Assembly: GCF_022012335.1 (NCBI RefSeq)
Contig: NZ_JAKLTO010000002.1
Coordinates: forward strand, 248,001 to 312,000
DNA: 64,000 nt
Direction: 5' to 3'
Source: Flavobacterium sp. SM15
Lineage (GTDB): Bacteria > Bacteroidota > Bacteroidia > Flavobacteriales > Flavobacteriaceae
The position numbers and the translations under genes are program-made. This document shows positions 56,025-64,000 of this stretch, piece after piece (position 1 is the stretch's first letter; the number at the start of each line of letters is the position of its first letter). The notes beneath the pieces are model-generated. The model had not been told where the DNA came from. It ran no database searches and saw only the letters and a program-made list of their open reading frames with translations.

Positions 56025-56921
56025 TTACTTCTTTTCTGCGATTCTTAATTTTGCACTACGTGCACGATTGTTTTCTTTGATTTCCTGATCCGAAGGCACA
56101 ATCATCTTACCTATTAATTTAAAAGGAACTTCAAATCTTCCGAAAAAATCGCGTTCCGGCTCTCCTTCAAACATTCCGTTTTTCATGAAGCGTTTTACCA
56201 GTCGGTCTTCTAAAGAATGATAGGAAATCACACTCAGTCTTCCTTCCGGTTTTAAAATTTCAAGCGACTGCTCTAAAAATTCTTTCAAAACATCCATTTC
56301 CTGATTTACCTCGATTCGGATCGCCTGATATATCTGGGCTAAAATCTTATTGCTTTTGTGTGCCGGTAAAAACTTGGCAAGCACTTTTTTTAACTGTTCG
56401 GTATTTTTGATCGGCTGCTCTGCTCTTGCTGTTACAATTGCATTGGCAAGACCTTTTGCTGTAGTTAATTCTCCGTAATCATTGAAGATTCTGCGCAAAT
56501 CCGCTTCACCGTATTCGTTTACCACATGATAAGCACTCAATTCCCCTTTTTGGTTCATGCGCATATCCAACTCCGCATCGAATCGGGTTGAAAAACCGCG
56601 CTCTGCCACATCAAACTGATGCGACGAAACCCCCAGATCCCCTAAAATTCCATCCACTTCTTTAACTCCGTGAAAACGAAGAAAGCGCTTGATAAAGCGG
56701 AAATTTTCATGAATTAAAGTAAAACGCTCATCATCTATTACATTAGCTAGCGCATCTTCATCCTGATCGAAAGCAAACAATTTTCCGTTGGGACCAAGAC
56801 GGCGCATGATTTCTCTGGAATGTCCACCTCCGCCAAAAGTCACATCCACATAAATTCCGTCAGGCTTAATATTTAAACCATCAACCGTTTCTTTTAATAA
56901 AACCGGATTATGATATTCCAT
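56025..56921 (-). CDS. rsmH: 16S rRNA (cytosine1402-N4)-methyltransferase RsmH
   Basis: The 298-residue SAM-dependent enzyme methylates C1402 in the ribosomal P site. It begins with YHNPVLLKETVDGLN and has the SAM motif DVTFGGGGHSREI, the HHGVSSHQFD-type loop (LGDLGVSSHQFD), and the C-terminal SYHSLEDRLVKRFM and RARSAKLRIAE. It overlaps the mraZ end by 14 bp and precedes ftsL by 3 bp. Confidence 0.97.
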   Translation of the reverse strand: MEYHNPVLLKETVDGLNIKPDGIYVDVTFGGGGHSREIMRRLGPNGKLFAFDQDEDALANVIDDERFTLIHENFRFIKRFLRFHGVKEVDGILGDLGVSSHQFDVAERGFSTRFDAELDMRMNQKGELSAYHVVNEYGEADLRRIFNDYGELTTAKGLANAIVTARAEQPIKNTEQLKKVLAKFLPAHKSNKILAQIYQAIRIEVNQEMDVLKEFLEQSLEILKPEGRLSVISYHSLEDRLVKRFMKNGMFEGEPERDFFGRFEVPFKLIGKMIVPSDQEIKENNRARSAKLRIAEKK

Positions 56922-57378
56922 TGAAATCGTCGTTTAAATTACCCATTACTTCTTCTGCCAAATCCGCAAAATCCATATCGTCTCCTGAAATGGATTGCTC
57001 GTACAGCTCTTTATCCCAGATTTCCAAAATATTCACCTTAGAGGTCAACACTAAATCCTTGGAAATTCCTGCAAAATCAATCAAATCTTTTGACACCAAC
57101 AATCGCCCGGCATCATCAATCTCCACCATTTTCACTCCTGCCATAAACTTGCGAATAAAGTCGTTGTTCTTCTTATTAAAACGATTCAACTTATTGATTT
57201 TCAACATCATTAAATCCCACTCGGCTTTTGGCCAAAGCTCCACACATTTATCAAACACAGAACGTTTGAGCACAAAACCATCCTCCAAAGAAGGCAATTG
57301 CTTCTTCAGCGGAGCCGGCACCATCAGCCTTCCTTTTGCGTCGATTTTACACTCGTATGTTCCGATAATATTCGTCAA
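56908..57378 (-). CDS. mraZ: Transcriptional regulator MraZ
   Basis: The 156-residue protein has two SpoVT/AbrB-type repeats (IGTYECKIDAKGRLMVPAP and MVEIDDAGRLLVSKDL), the MraZ plan. MraZ binds repeats upstream of its own gene and controls the dcw operon. It is the first gene of the run to ftsZ. Matching direct repeats stand before it at 57425-57470. It also has been linked to rRNA methylation by RsmH, whose gene follows directly. Confidence 0.96.
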   Translation of the reverse strand: MTNIIGTYECKIDAKGRLMVPAPLKKQLPSLEDGFVLKRSVFDKCVELWPKAEWDLMMLKINKLNRFNKKNNDFIRKFMAGVKMVEIDDAGRLLVSKDLIDFAGISKDLVLTSKVNILEIWDKELYEQSISGDDMDFADLAEEVMGNLNDDFNGIS

Positions 57379-57406
57379 ACGAAATGGTTTTTGAATTGAT
57401 TTAAAA

Positions 57407-57414
57407 CAAAAGTA
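57407..57414 (-). promoter_or_regulatory. Predicted -7 element of the dcw operon promoter
   Basis: The minus strand reads TACTTTTG, a TAnnTTTG match, about 29 bp before mraZ. The nearest TTG (57442-57440) is 25 bp away, longer than usual, which may reflect a regulated promoter. Confidence 0.5.
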
Positions 57415-57424
57415 CAGATTTTTT

Positions 57425-57470
57425 TACCACATTTTACCACAAATTCCCACTTTGTTGATAAGTTTTTCCA
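57425..57470 (-). promoter_or_regulatory. MraZ-box-like direct repeats upstream of mraZ
   Basis: On the minus strand TGGGA (57449-57445), TGGTA (57439-57435) and TGGTA (57429-57425) recur at exact 10-bp steps, and a TGGAA (57470-57466) lies 21 bp further upstream. Known MraZ boxes are TGGGN repeats spaced 10 bp apart. They stand just upstream of the -7 element, consistent with autorepression. Confidence 0.65.
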
Positions 57471-57743
57471 CTTTGAAACGTATTCGTAAGAAAATATGCT
57501 AAACAGCTCTATATTAATCTTTAAGGATATTTTAAAGAATTAAAGTAATCAACGTGAAAAGTTTAAAAAATTAATTATTTTAACTACAATATTTACAAAA
57601 TGTTAAAAATAAAAACCACTTAAACACCCATCACCCTATTGTATAAAAATGTTGATAATTAGACACTTACTTTCCATTTCAGGTTTAACAAGAATCTATT
57701 TTCGATTTTCATAGCTAATACTTCCTATTTACTAAGAAAGTCC
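57471..57743. other. Gene-free divergent region between mraZ and the hydrolase gene
   Basis: The whole gap between the two divergent genes is 411 bp. Beyond the MraZ boxes and the two -7 elements it is AT-rich with no ORF. An imperfect palindrome around TTAATT at about 57563-57590 is visible, but no other element was recognised. Confidence 0.4.
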
Positions 57744-57751
57744 TATATTTG
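57744..57751 (+). promoter_or_regulatory. Predicted -7 element of the alpha/beta hydrolase gene
   Basis: TATATTTG matches TAnnTTTG, 38 bp before the ATG at 57790. No TTG at the right distance. Confidence 0.45.
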
Positions 57752-57789
57752 TCTGATTTTGCTATTGGATAATTATACACCAGAAACAC

Positions 57790-58545
57790 ATGTTAAAAAA
57801 AGAAGGCAAATACAGGTATTTTGAAGCTGGAGAAGGCACGCCTATCATTATTTTACACGGCCTAATGGGTGGACTAAGCAACTTTGACGGCGTTGCAGAT
57901 TTCTTTCCAAAACACGGTTACAAAGTTGTAATCCCGGAATTGCCGCTATACACCAACAATATTTTAAAAACCAACGTTAAAGCATTTTCTAAGTTTGTAA
58001 AAGACTTTATCACCTTCAAGGATTTTGACAAGGTTATTTTACTTGGAAACTCTCTAGGCGGACATATCGCGTTATACCACACCAAAATGTATCCTGAAAA
58101 AATGGCCGGTTTGGTCATCACGGGAAGTTCTGGTTTATATGAAAGTGCAATGGGTGAAAGCTACCCAAAACGTGGGGATTACGAATACATCAAGAAAAAA
58201 GCCGAAGACGTTTTTTACGATCCGAAAGTAGCTACTAAAGAAATTGTAGACGATGTATATGCTACGGTTAACGACCGAATCAAATTATTAAAAACACTTA
58301 CCATTGCTAAAAGCGCGATTCGTCACAATATGGCAAAGGATTTACCTAAAATGGAAACACCAACCTGCATCATCTGGGGAAGAAACGACAAAGTTACTCC
58401 GCCGGACGTAGCAGAAGAATTCAACAAATTACTGCCGAATTCTGATTTGTATTGGATCGAGAAATGCGGCCACGCGGCCATGATGGAACATCCGGACGAG
58501 TTCAACCGATTGATGTTCGAATGGCTTAAAAAGGCAAACTTATAA
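57790..58545 (+). CDS. Alpha/beta hydrolase
   Basis: The 251-residue protein has the alpha/beta hydrolase fold: the oxyanion motif HGLMGG (23-28), the nucleophile elbow GNSLGG with Ser88, an acid in the segment WGRNDKVTPP and a catalytic His in CGHAAMMEHP. No signal peptide is seen, so it is cytoplasmic. The substrate is unknown. It lies upstream of engB but a hairpin of terminator type separates them. Confidence 0.85.
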   Translation: MLKKEGKYRYFEAGEGTPIIILHGLMGGLSNFDGVADFFPKHGYKVVIPELPLYTNNILKTNVKAFSKFVKDFITFKDFDKVILLGNSLGGHIALYHTKMYPEKMAGLVITGSSGLYESAMGESYPKRGDYEYIKKKAEDVFYDPKVATKEIVDDVYATVNDRIKLLKTLTIAKSAIRHNMAKDLPKMETPTCIIWGRNDKVTPPDVAEEFNKLLPNSDLYWIEKCGHAAMMEHPDEFNRLMFEWLKKANL

Positions 58546-58551
58546 ATCAAG

Positions 58552-58577
58552 AAGTTACAGGCAACTGTAACTTTTTT
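58552..58577 (+). terminator. Hairpin between hydrolase gene and engB
   Basis: AAGTTACAG (58552-58560) and CTGTAACTT (58565-58573) pair around GCAA, followed by T. The engB start lies 15 bp further, so partial read-through is plausible. Confidence 0.65.
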
Positions 58578-58591
58578 AAATTTAAACAACT

Positions 58592-59209
58592 ATGAAGATC
58601 AATACTGCCGAGTTTATTATCAGTAATTCAGAAGTAAGCAAATGCCCTAAGGACCCCTTACCGGAATATGCATTTATTGGCCGTTCCAACGTAGGAAAGT
58701 CATCATTGATTAATATGTTGACCAATCATAAGAATTTAGCAAAAACCTCCGGAAAACCAGGAAAAACTCAATTAATCAATCATTTTAAGATTAATTCAAA
58801 CTGGTTTTTAGTCGATTTACCAGGATATGGTTATGCACGTGTTTCAAAGAAAACCAAAGAAACATTCCAAAAATTCATCACCGATTATTTTGAAAAACGT
58901 GAACAGTTGGTTTGCGCTTTTGTTTTAATCGACATTCGTCACGAAGCACAGAAAATTGATTTGGAATTCATCACCTATTTAGGAGAAACCGGCGTACCAT
59001 TTTGCATCATTTTCACCAAAGCCGATAAAATCAGTCGCGGTAAAATTGACCAACATGTTGCTGCGTATCGAAAAGCTTTACTAGCTAACAATTGGGAAGA
59101 AATGCCTCAGTATTTTGTAACTTCTTCAACGGAAGAAACGGGAAGAGAACCGCTTTTAGAATTTATCGATCAGGTTAATCAGGATTTGTTTAAAAACAAT
59201 AGTTTATAA
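58592..59209 (+). CDS. engB: Ribosome biogenesis GTP-binding protein EngB/YsxC
   Basis: The 205-residue GTPase has all G motifs: GRSNVGKSSL (G1), GKPGKTQ (G2), DLPGYGYA (G3), TKAD (G4) and a TSST-like G5. It assists late assembly of the large ribosomal subunit. The length is standard. It is followed by a bidirectional terminator shared with gldC. Confidence 0.96.
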   Translation: MKINTAEFIISNSEVSKCPKDPLPEYAFIGRSNVGKSSLINMLTNHKNLAKTSGKPGKTQLINHFKINSNWFLVDLPGYGYARVSKKTKETFQKFITDYFEKREQLVCAFVLIDIRHEAQKIDLEFITYLGETGVPFCIIFTKADKISRGKIDQHVAAYRKALLANNWEEMPQYFVTSSTEETGREPLLEFIDQVNQDLFKNNSL

Positions 59210-59238
59210 AAAAAGCGACCAAAAAGGTCGCTTTTTTT
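59209..59238. terminator. Bidirectional terminator between engB and gldC
   Basis: AAAAAGCGACC (59210-59220) and GGTCGCTTTTT (59226-59236) pair around AAAAA, with A and T tracts on both sides. Confidence 0.85.
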
Positions 59239-59573
59239 TATTTCTTCAATTCTAATTTTTCTGCGAAATAATCACAGAAATCGCGCATGGTTGCGGTCAT
59301 TTTTTCATCTTCGGTAGCACGGTGAAACGTGTCAGCCATTGCCACTAAGGTCTGATGGAAAAACACTTTCATTTCATCTACAGGCATATCTTTAGTCCAC
59401 AAATCAATACGTAAAGTTTCTTGCGACTTGCTGTCCCAAATCGACAACAACATCGCTTTGGCTTCTTCAGCATTTACACCTCCGTCTTTAGCCGTCCAGG
59501 ACAATTTTTCAGGAACGCGGTTTTCATCTAATTCAACCGTAAGTTTTATTTCGGATTTAATCGTTTTTGACAT
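59238..59573 (-). CDS. gldC: Gliding motility protein GldC
   Basis: The 111-residue cytoplasmic protein matches GldC over its length (WTAKDGGVNAEEAKAMLLSIWD in the middle region). Gliding of Flavobacterium needs GldB; loss of GldC reduces spreading, but its biochemical role is unknown. The ATG overlaps the gldB stop (TAATG), so the pair is translationally coupled. It is convergent with engB. Confidence 0.93.
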   Translation of the reverse strand: MSKTIKSEIKLTVELDENRVPEKLSWTAKDGGVNAEEAKAMLLSIWDSKSQETLRIDLWTKDMPVDEMKVFFHQTLVAMADTFHRATEDEKMTATMRDFCDYFAEKLELKK

Positions 59574-60532
59574 TATTTTTTGGGTTTGTATTTTGAATTA
59601 TCAAATAGCTCTTTAGCATCCATAGCCATCATTTTTTGCAAATCGGTATCGTTATTACTCATGTAGGAACGAACAATCTGCCAGCCTAACCACTGCCCAA
59701 CTCTGCCCGGAGATTCGTTATCAATCTCAAGGTAAAATTTAGAGTACGGCCCAACGGAAATAAAGCGTTGCATCAGTTTCGTATCGGTATCATACAATAT
59801 TTTATTATTAATAAAGTACTTCCACATTTCGCCTTCATTTTCCTGACACCATTTTATCTGTTCTTCCGTGTATTCAATTTTAGCTGCATCGGAAGCATCC
59901 GGAAGCAACATGTCTTTCAAATACAGTTCTTTACCGAAATAAATCATTTGTGCCAGTAAAGTACGGTCGGTTGGAGGAGCAATTTTTCCTTGTGAAAAAC
60001 TGGAAACCAAGTCGGGCATCATCTGTGAAGGCTCAAAACCTTGTCTTTGATACTTTGGAAAACCTTCGTAAAAACGGTGGTCTTTTCCTAAATAAGTATC
60101 CAAAGAAAGTAATACCAAGCTATCGGCATAAATTGCTTTAGCATCGGTATCTACCTCGGAAATAAGCGTAATAACTTTGGGAGTTTTATATTCTGGGTAA
60201 TAAAACTGAATACGCTTAAACAATTCCTCTAAGTCAGGCTCGAAGGCGCTGTTATCCGGGTATTTCTTTTTTACCTCAGAATACAATTCTTTAAGCAATG
60301 GATTTTTAAGTTTATTGGTCCAAACCGTATCAGGATTACCGGCAGGAAAGAAAAAAGGGAATTTAGTTTTCAATTCCGGCAACTCCTCAGGATTCGACTC
60401 ATAAAAAAGTTTATCAAAACGCTCAACAGTTACTTTAACCGGGATTGCCTCCACAGCCTCGTTTACCTTATCTTCTTTTTTACACGATAAGGCCAAAACT
60501 GCAAAAGCAACAACTAGCAGGCACTTCTTCAT
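59573..60532 (-). CDS. gldB: Gliding motility lipoprotein GldB
   Basis: The 319-residue protein begins with a lipoprotein signal (lipobox Leu-Ser-Cys, Cys17) and matches GldB in length and in features such as RFDKLFYE, YLGKDHRFYEG and the C-terminal GRVGQWLGWQIVRSYM. GldB is essential for gliding in F. johnsoniae, and its place in the machinery is unresolved. Its partner gldC overlaps by one base. A -7 element stands about 48 bp upstream. Confidence 0.95.
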   Translation of the reverse strand: MKKCLLVVAFAVLALSCKKEDKVNEAVEAIPVKVTVERFDKLFYESNPEELPELKTKFPFFFPAGNPDTVWTNKLKNPLLKELYSEVKKKYPDNSAFEPDLEELFKRIQFYYPEYKTPKVITLISEVDTDAKAIYADSLVLLSLDTYLGKDHRFYEGFPKYQRQGFEPSQMMPDLVSSFSQGKIAPPTDRTLLAQMIYFGKELYLKDMLLPDASDAAKIEYTEEQIKWCQENEGEMWKYFINNKILYDTDTKLMQRFISVGPYSKFYLEIDNESPGRVGQWLGWQIVRSYMSNNDTDLQKMMAMDAKELFDNSKYKPKK

Positions 60533-60579
60533 AGATTTCTATTCAAAAATTTATACTTTTATGGCAATTAAAACCGACG

Positions 60580-60587
60580 CAAATATA
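60580..60587 (-). promoter_or_regulatory. Predicted -7 element of the gldB-gldC promoter
   Basis: The minus strand reads TATATTTG, a TAnnTTTG match, in the 88-bp gap with the divergent nadE. No TTG at the right distance. Confidence 0.45.
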
Positions 60588-60620
60588 CGTCACAGATTTA
60601 TAAAATCTTCATAAATAATT

Positions 60621-61427
60621 ATGGCAACAGCAAACACTTTTCAGGCAGATAAAATTAATACCCATATTGTTAACTGGCTCCGCGATTATGCATTAAACGC
60701 AAAAGTAAAAGGTTTTGTTGTGGGGATTTCCGGCGGAATCGATTCAGCGCTTACCTCAACGCTTTGTGCACAAACCGGTTTACCTACTTTATGCGTGGAA
60801 ATGCCTATACACCAGCATCGTTCACAGGTGTCGCGCGGGCAGGAGCATATCGAGCAATTAAAAAACCGTTTTGCGAATGTTTCCAGTGTCATTGCAGATT
60901 TAACTCCGGTTTTCGAAGGTTTCAAAAATCAAGTACCGACATCGGAAAATGAAGCCACTTTAAATTTGACTTTAGCCAATACCCGAGCGCGCCTTCGCAT
61001 GACCACGTTATATTATTTTGCAGGTTTACACAGTGCCTTGGTTGCCGGAACCGGGAATAAAGTAGAAGATTTTGGTGTCGGGTTCTTCACAAAATACGGT
61101 GACGGTGGTGTCGATTTGAGCCCAATTGCCGATTTAGTGAAGAGCGAAGTACGACTTTTGGCAAAATTTGTAGGAGTTCCGGACAGTATTTTAGTCGCCA
61201 AGCCTACCGATGGGCTTTTTGGGGACGACCGAAGCGACGAAGATCAGTTAGGCGCAAGCTATGATGAGCTCGAAGCAGCAATGACGGCAGTTGAGCAAGG
61301 AAAAACCGAAAATAATTTCGAAGGAAGAGCTTTAGAAGTTTTCAAAATTTTCTCACGATTGAACCGAATTAATCAGCATAAAATGACACCAATTCCGGTT
61401 TGTAAGATTCCAAATGAATTGAAATAA
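60621..61427 (+). CDS. nadE: NAD(+) synthetase
   Basis: The 268-residue enzyme amidates nicotinic acid adenine dinucleotide to NAD. The ATP pyrophosphatase loop is SGGIDSA (37-43), and the substrate motifs RARLRMTTLYYFA, GTGNKVEDFGVGFFTKYGDGG and KPTDGLF are present. There is no glutaminase domain, so it is the ammonia-dependent type. It is divergent from gldB. Confidence 0.95.
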   Translation: MATANTFQADKINTHIVNWLRDYALNAKVKGFVVGISGGIDSALTSTLCAQTGLPTLCVEMPIHQHRSQVSRGQEHIEQLKNRFANVSSVIADLTPVFEGFKNQVPTSENEATLNLTLANTRARLRMTTLYYFAGLHSALVAGTGNKVEDFGVGFFTKYGDGGVDLSPIADLVKSEVRLLAKFVGVPDSILVAKPTDGLFGDDRSDEDQLGASYDELEAAMTAVEQGKTENNFEGRALEVFKIFSRLNRINQHKMTPIPVCKIPNELK

Positions 61428-61505
61428 ATTTCCTTCATTGATTTTCAATAGATTAGATTTTTTTTTAGTAATTTTACAGACAATTACTATTAAAAACAAT
61501 TTGAA

Positions 61506-62135
61506 ATGATTAGAGTGTGTTTAGCAGACAACCATCCCGTTGTACATCAGGGGGTGAAGTCCTACTTTAAAGACAGTGTGAGTGTCAGCTTTGTAGGGGT
61601 AGTAAGTAATTTGGAGAGCCTGGACGAATTGCTAAAAAAGAAAACAGTTGATGTAGTAGTTCTCGATTTAGAGTTAGACGGTTTAACAAGCATCAATTTG
61701 GTAAAATCCTTGGTTAAGGAATATTCCGATACGAGATTTGTAGTTTTTACTAATTTAGGAGAGCAGATTTATGCTCCAAACGCGTTAAAAGCTGGAGTTT
61801 CAGCTTATATTCATAAAAACTCAAAATTAGAAGATTTAGAAAACGCTATTAAAAAAGTGCACGAAGGCCATGTGGTTTTCAGCGAAGCGGTAAAGAAAAA
61901 CCTTGCTTTGCTTAACAAAGGAAAAAAATCAGATCGTTTGTACCGCAAATTATCATCCAGAGAAATTGAGGTATTGCGTTATTTGAGTGACGGTAAGAAA
62001 AACAAAGAAATTGCTAAACTGCTTACACTTAACGAAAAAACTATCAGTACGTATAAATTACGTTTGTTGACAAAACTTCACGTAACGAACTTGGTAGACT
62101 TGGTTAACAAGGCCAAAGCTTTAGAAATTGTTTAA
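61506..62135 (+). CDS. LuxR/NarL-family response regulator
   Basis: The 209-residue protein has a receiver domain (1 to about 120; phospho-acceptor Asp54 in VVVLDLELDG, conserved Lys near residue 104 in IHKNSK) and a LuxR-type helix-turn-helix (about 145-205: LSSREIEVLRYLSDG, then NEKTISTYKLRLLTKL). No sensor kinase gene is adjacent, so it is an orphan here. Its TAA stop overlaps the stop codon of the convergent dnaG. Confidence 0.92.
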   Translation: MIRVCLADNHPVVHQGVKSYFKDSVSVSFVGVVSNLESLDELLKKKTVDVVVLDLELDGLTSINLVKSLVKEYSDTRFVVFTNLGEQIYAPNALKAGVSAYIHKNSKLEDLENAIKKVHEGHVVFSEAVKKNLALLNKGKKSDRLYRKLSSREIEVLRYLSDGKKNKEIAKLLTLNEKTISTYKLRLLTKLHVTNLVDLVNKAKALEIV

Positions 62136-64000
62136 CTATAACGGGACATAACCCTTCCCAGTTTAGAAGAAAAAGAATTAATTAATCGATAGTAATCCAT
62201 CGTTGTGGATAGAATTTCGGAATTGTCCGCTTCAGGTTCTGCGGAAAGTTCGTTTTTCAGTTCGTTAATTATTCGATCCACTAAAAACCAGCGTAAAGTC
62301 AGGATTGTTTCAGAAACATATTGACTGATCGTCTGGTTTTTTTGTTTTACAATGATTTGTTGCGCTTCCCAATTGTGCAGGGTTTCACGTTCTTCTTCCA
62401 TAAGAATATGAGTAACTTCTTGAGCCAATTCCGGTTCGATGCGCATCAGATACTGTTCCAATTCAAACTTTTCGTTCTGATGAAAATAGTTGATCAAATC
62501 GTTATAAATCGCTCGAAACATCGGATTGGCAAGCTCCACTTCATCTTCCTGCAAACTCAGATAAATGCGTTGGTACACCTTATAAAGGTTCATTTCTTTT
62601 ACCTCAACCGCTTCGCCTTCCTCGTTGGCTTTAAGCAAAACATCTTCAAATTCTTGTTCAGCAGTTCCATACAAAAGTAAAATCTCAATGATTTTGCGCT
62701 CCAATTCATAAAGCACATCAATTTTGGCTTGTAATTGTGCATTTTCAGGCTTTACTACTTCAAAGGCTTTCTGTTCGGTTTTGAGTTTTTTACCCGCTTC
62801 AGTTATGTCTTTCTGAATTAATTGTGCTAATGTATTGAAAAGAACCTCTTCAGAAATATCCATAATTCGGGAACATTCCTGAATGTAGATTTCCCTTTTG
62901 ATTTTATCCGGAATTTTGGAAATACTCATGACCATATCCCGAATGAGTTCCGCTTTTTTAATCGGATCGTTTTTCGCCTCTTTCATAAGCAAAGAAGCTT
63001 TAAACTGAATAAAATCCATTGCATTTTCGCTCAGGTAATGCACTAGATCATCGTAAGGTGTTTTTTTGGCAAAACTGTCGGGATCTTCTCCATCAGGAAA
63101 CGTGCAAACTTTTACGTTCATACCTTCCTCCAGAATCAAATCAATCCCACGAATCGAAGCGCGCAATCCTGCAGCATCACCATCAAACAAAACCGTTATG
63201 TTTCGGGTTAATCGGTTTACCAATCGAATCTGATCGGAAGTTAAAGCCGTTCCCGAAGAAGCTACTACATTTTCTATTCCCGACTGATGCAACTGAATCA
63301 CATCGGTATACCCTTCCACCAAAAAACAATTATCAAGCTTGGCAATGGCTTGTTTGGCATGATAAATTCCGTATAAGACTTTACTCTTATGATAGATTTC
63401 ACTCTCAGGAGAATTCAGGTATTTAGCCGCTTTTTTATCATTGGTAAGGATACGTCCTCCAAAACCCAAAACGCGTCCCGACATACTCTGAATCGGAAAC
63501 ATCACCCTAGCTTTAAAACGGTCGAATTGCTTATCGTCTTTAACAATGGTCAAACCGGTTTTGTCTAAATATTCCAGCTTATACCCTTTCCCGAGTGCTT
63601 CCATCGTAAAAGCATCCCAAGTTTCCGGAGAATAGCCTAGACCAAATTTCTCAATGGTGTCTTTGGTAAAACCGCGTTCTTTAAAATAGGAATAGCCAAT
63701 CGCTTTTCCTTCATCGGTATTCAATAATGTGCTGTGAAAATATTTCTGGGCGAATTCCGAAACCAAATACATGCTTTCCTTTTCATTGGCTTCCGCTTTG
63801 GCATCTTCGGTAAGTTCGGTTTCCTCGATTTCGATGTTGTATTTTTTAGCCAGATAACGAATCGCTTCAGGATACGAAAAATGCTCATGCTCCATTAAGA
63901 ACGTCACAGCATTCCCCCCTTTTCCGGAACTGAAATCCTTCCAGATCTGCTTCACGGGCGACACCATAAACGAAGGCGATTTTTCGTTGGAAAACGGGCT
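62132..64000 (-). CDS. dnaG: DNA primase DnaG, 5' end cut by window edge
   Basis: The reading frame continues past 64000; the visible part covers the end of the zinc-binding domain (CHC2-type, SPFSNEKSPSF then SSGKGGNAVTFLMEH), the RNA-polymerase domain and the helicase-binding tail. The catalytic core shows EGYTDVIQLHQ and the Toprim Asp pattern LFDGDAAGLRA. A first in-frame Met inside the window (63967) is not the true start. Primase makes RNA primers for replication. Its stop codon overlaps that of the response-regulator gene (TTAA), with no terminator between them. Confidence 0.96.
   Translation of the reverse strand, partial: SPFSNEKSPSFMVSPVKQIWKDFSSGKGGNAVTFLMEHEHFSYPEAIRYLAKKYNIEIEETELTEDAKAEANEKESMYLVSEFAQKYFHSTLLNTDEGKAIGYSYFKERGFTKDTIEKFGLGYSPETWDAFTMEALGKGYKLEYLDKTGLTIVKDDKQFDRFKARVMFPIQSMSGRVLGFGGRILTNDKKAAKYLNSPESEIYHKSKVLYGIYHAKQAIAKLDNCFLVEGYTDVIQLHQSGIENVVASSGTALTSDQIRLVNRLTRNITVLFDGDAAGLRASIRGIDLILEEGMNVKVCTFPDGEDPDSFAKKTPYDDLVHYLSENAMDFIQFKASLLMKEAKNDPIKKAELIRDMVMSISKIPDKIKREIYIQECSRIMDISEEVLFNTLAQLIQKDITEAGKKLKTEQKAFEVVKPENAQLQAKIDVLYELERKIIEILLLYGTAEQEFEDVLLKANEEGEAVEVKEMNLYKVYQRIYLSLQEDEVELANPMFRAIYNDLINYFHQNEKFELEQYLMRIEPELAQEVTHILMEEERETLHNWEAQQIIVKQKNQTISQYVSETILTLRWFLVDRIINELKNELSAEPEADNSEILSTTMDYYRLINSFSSKLGRVMSRYS

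Overview
The window is a low-GC, gene-dense piece of a Bacteroidota chromosome, almost certainly Flavobacteriaceae and most likely Flavobacterium or a close relative. The evidence is the gliding/type IX secretion genes gldN, gldM, gldL, gldK, gldB and gldC, an exosortase of the XrtF type with its partner protein, a secreted protein with a type IX sorting tail, a primary sigma factor of the short Bacteroidota form, and promoters of the TTG-N(17-23)-TAnnTTTG type. No prophage, transposon, CRISPR array or rRNA operon was seen. One tRNA (Arg, anticodon TCG) is present.

Layout. 1-4.2 kb (minus): the T9SS motor/ring operon gldK-gldL-gldM-gldN, with gldN cut by the window edge. 4.3-8.0 kb (minus): an arginase-fold protein with degenerate metal ligands, coupled to topA. 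8.2-12.8 kb (plus): miaB, then a sigma-54-activator-like gene, lptE, a TPR protein and secG. 13-14.9 kb (plus): groES-groEL. 14.9-18.9 kb (minus): a DUF2490 protein and a probable metal-uptake or metal-handling cluster (HYC_CC_PP protein, TonB receptor, HMA protein). 18.9-21.2 kb (minus): a beta-CASP RNA hydrolase-like protein paired with an ATP-cone/PD-(D/E)XK nuclease-like protein. 21.2-22.2 kb (minus): exosortase F and its associated membrane protein. 22.2-25.4 kb (plus): free methionine sulfoxide reductase, rpsO and pnp. 25.5-31.8 kb (plus): an accessory block with a DUF1566 lipoprotein, an ECF sigma factor, a protein with a cytoplasmic head, one membrane helix, a long charged linker and a beta-barrel tail, and a delta-60-repeat T9SS cargo protein. 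31.9-33.8 kb (plus): rpoD and rpe. 33.8-41.5 kb (minus): CBS protein, a tripartite RND efflux operon, an MtfA-like peptidase, tRNA-Arg and a YqeY-like protein. 41.7-57.4 kb (minus): a complete-looking dcw cluster from mraZ to ftsZ that lacks murF and ddl. 57.8-64 kb: alpha/beta hydrolase and engB (plus), gldB-gldC (minus), nadE and a LuxR-type response regulator (plus), and dnaG (minus, cut by the window edge).

How the parts relate. GldKLMN form the energised T9SS/gliding machine; the delta-60 protein at 29.1 kb is a likely cargo. The accessory block at 25.5-31.8 kb is the best candidate for a little-described system: its 531-residue protein has the architecture of the dual membrane-spanning (Dma-type) anti-sigma factors reported in Bacteroides, and it overlaps the ECF sigma gene by 11 bp. 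Other non-routine signals are a long stem-loop just before the TonB receptor start, near-perfect palindromes at the topA/miaB divergence and upstream of the ATP-cone nuclease, 10-bp-spaced MraZ-box-like repeats before mraZ, a possible small RNA downstream of rpoD, a hairpin at the very 5' end of the predicted rpsO mRNA, and a probable Flavobacterium interspersed structured element near 41.55 kb. All functional statements come from reading motifs and context; no database search or folding software was run.
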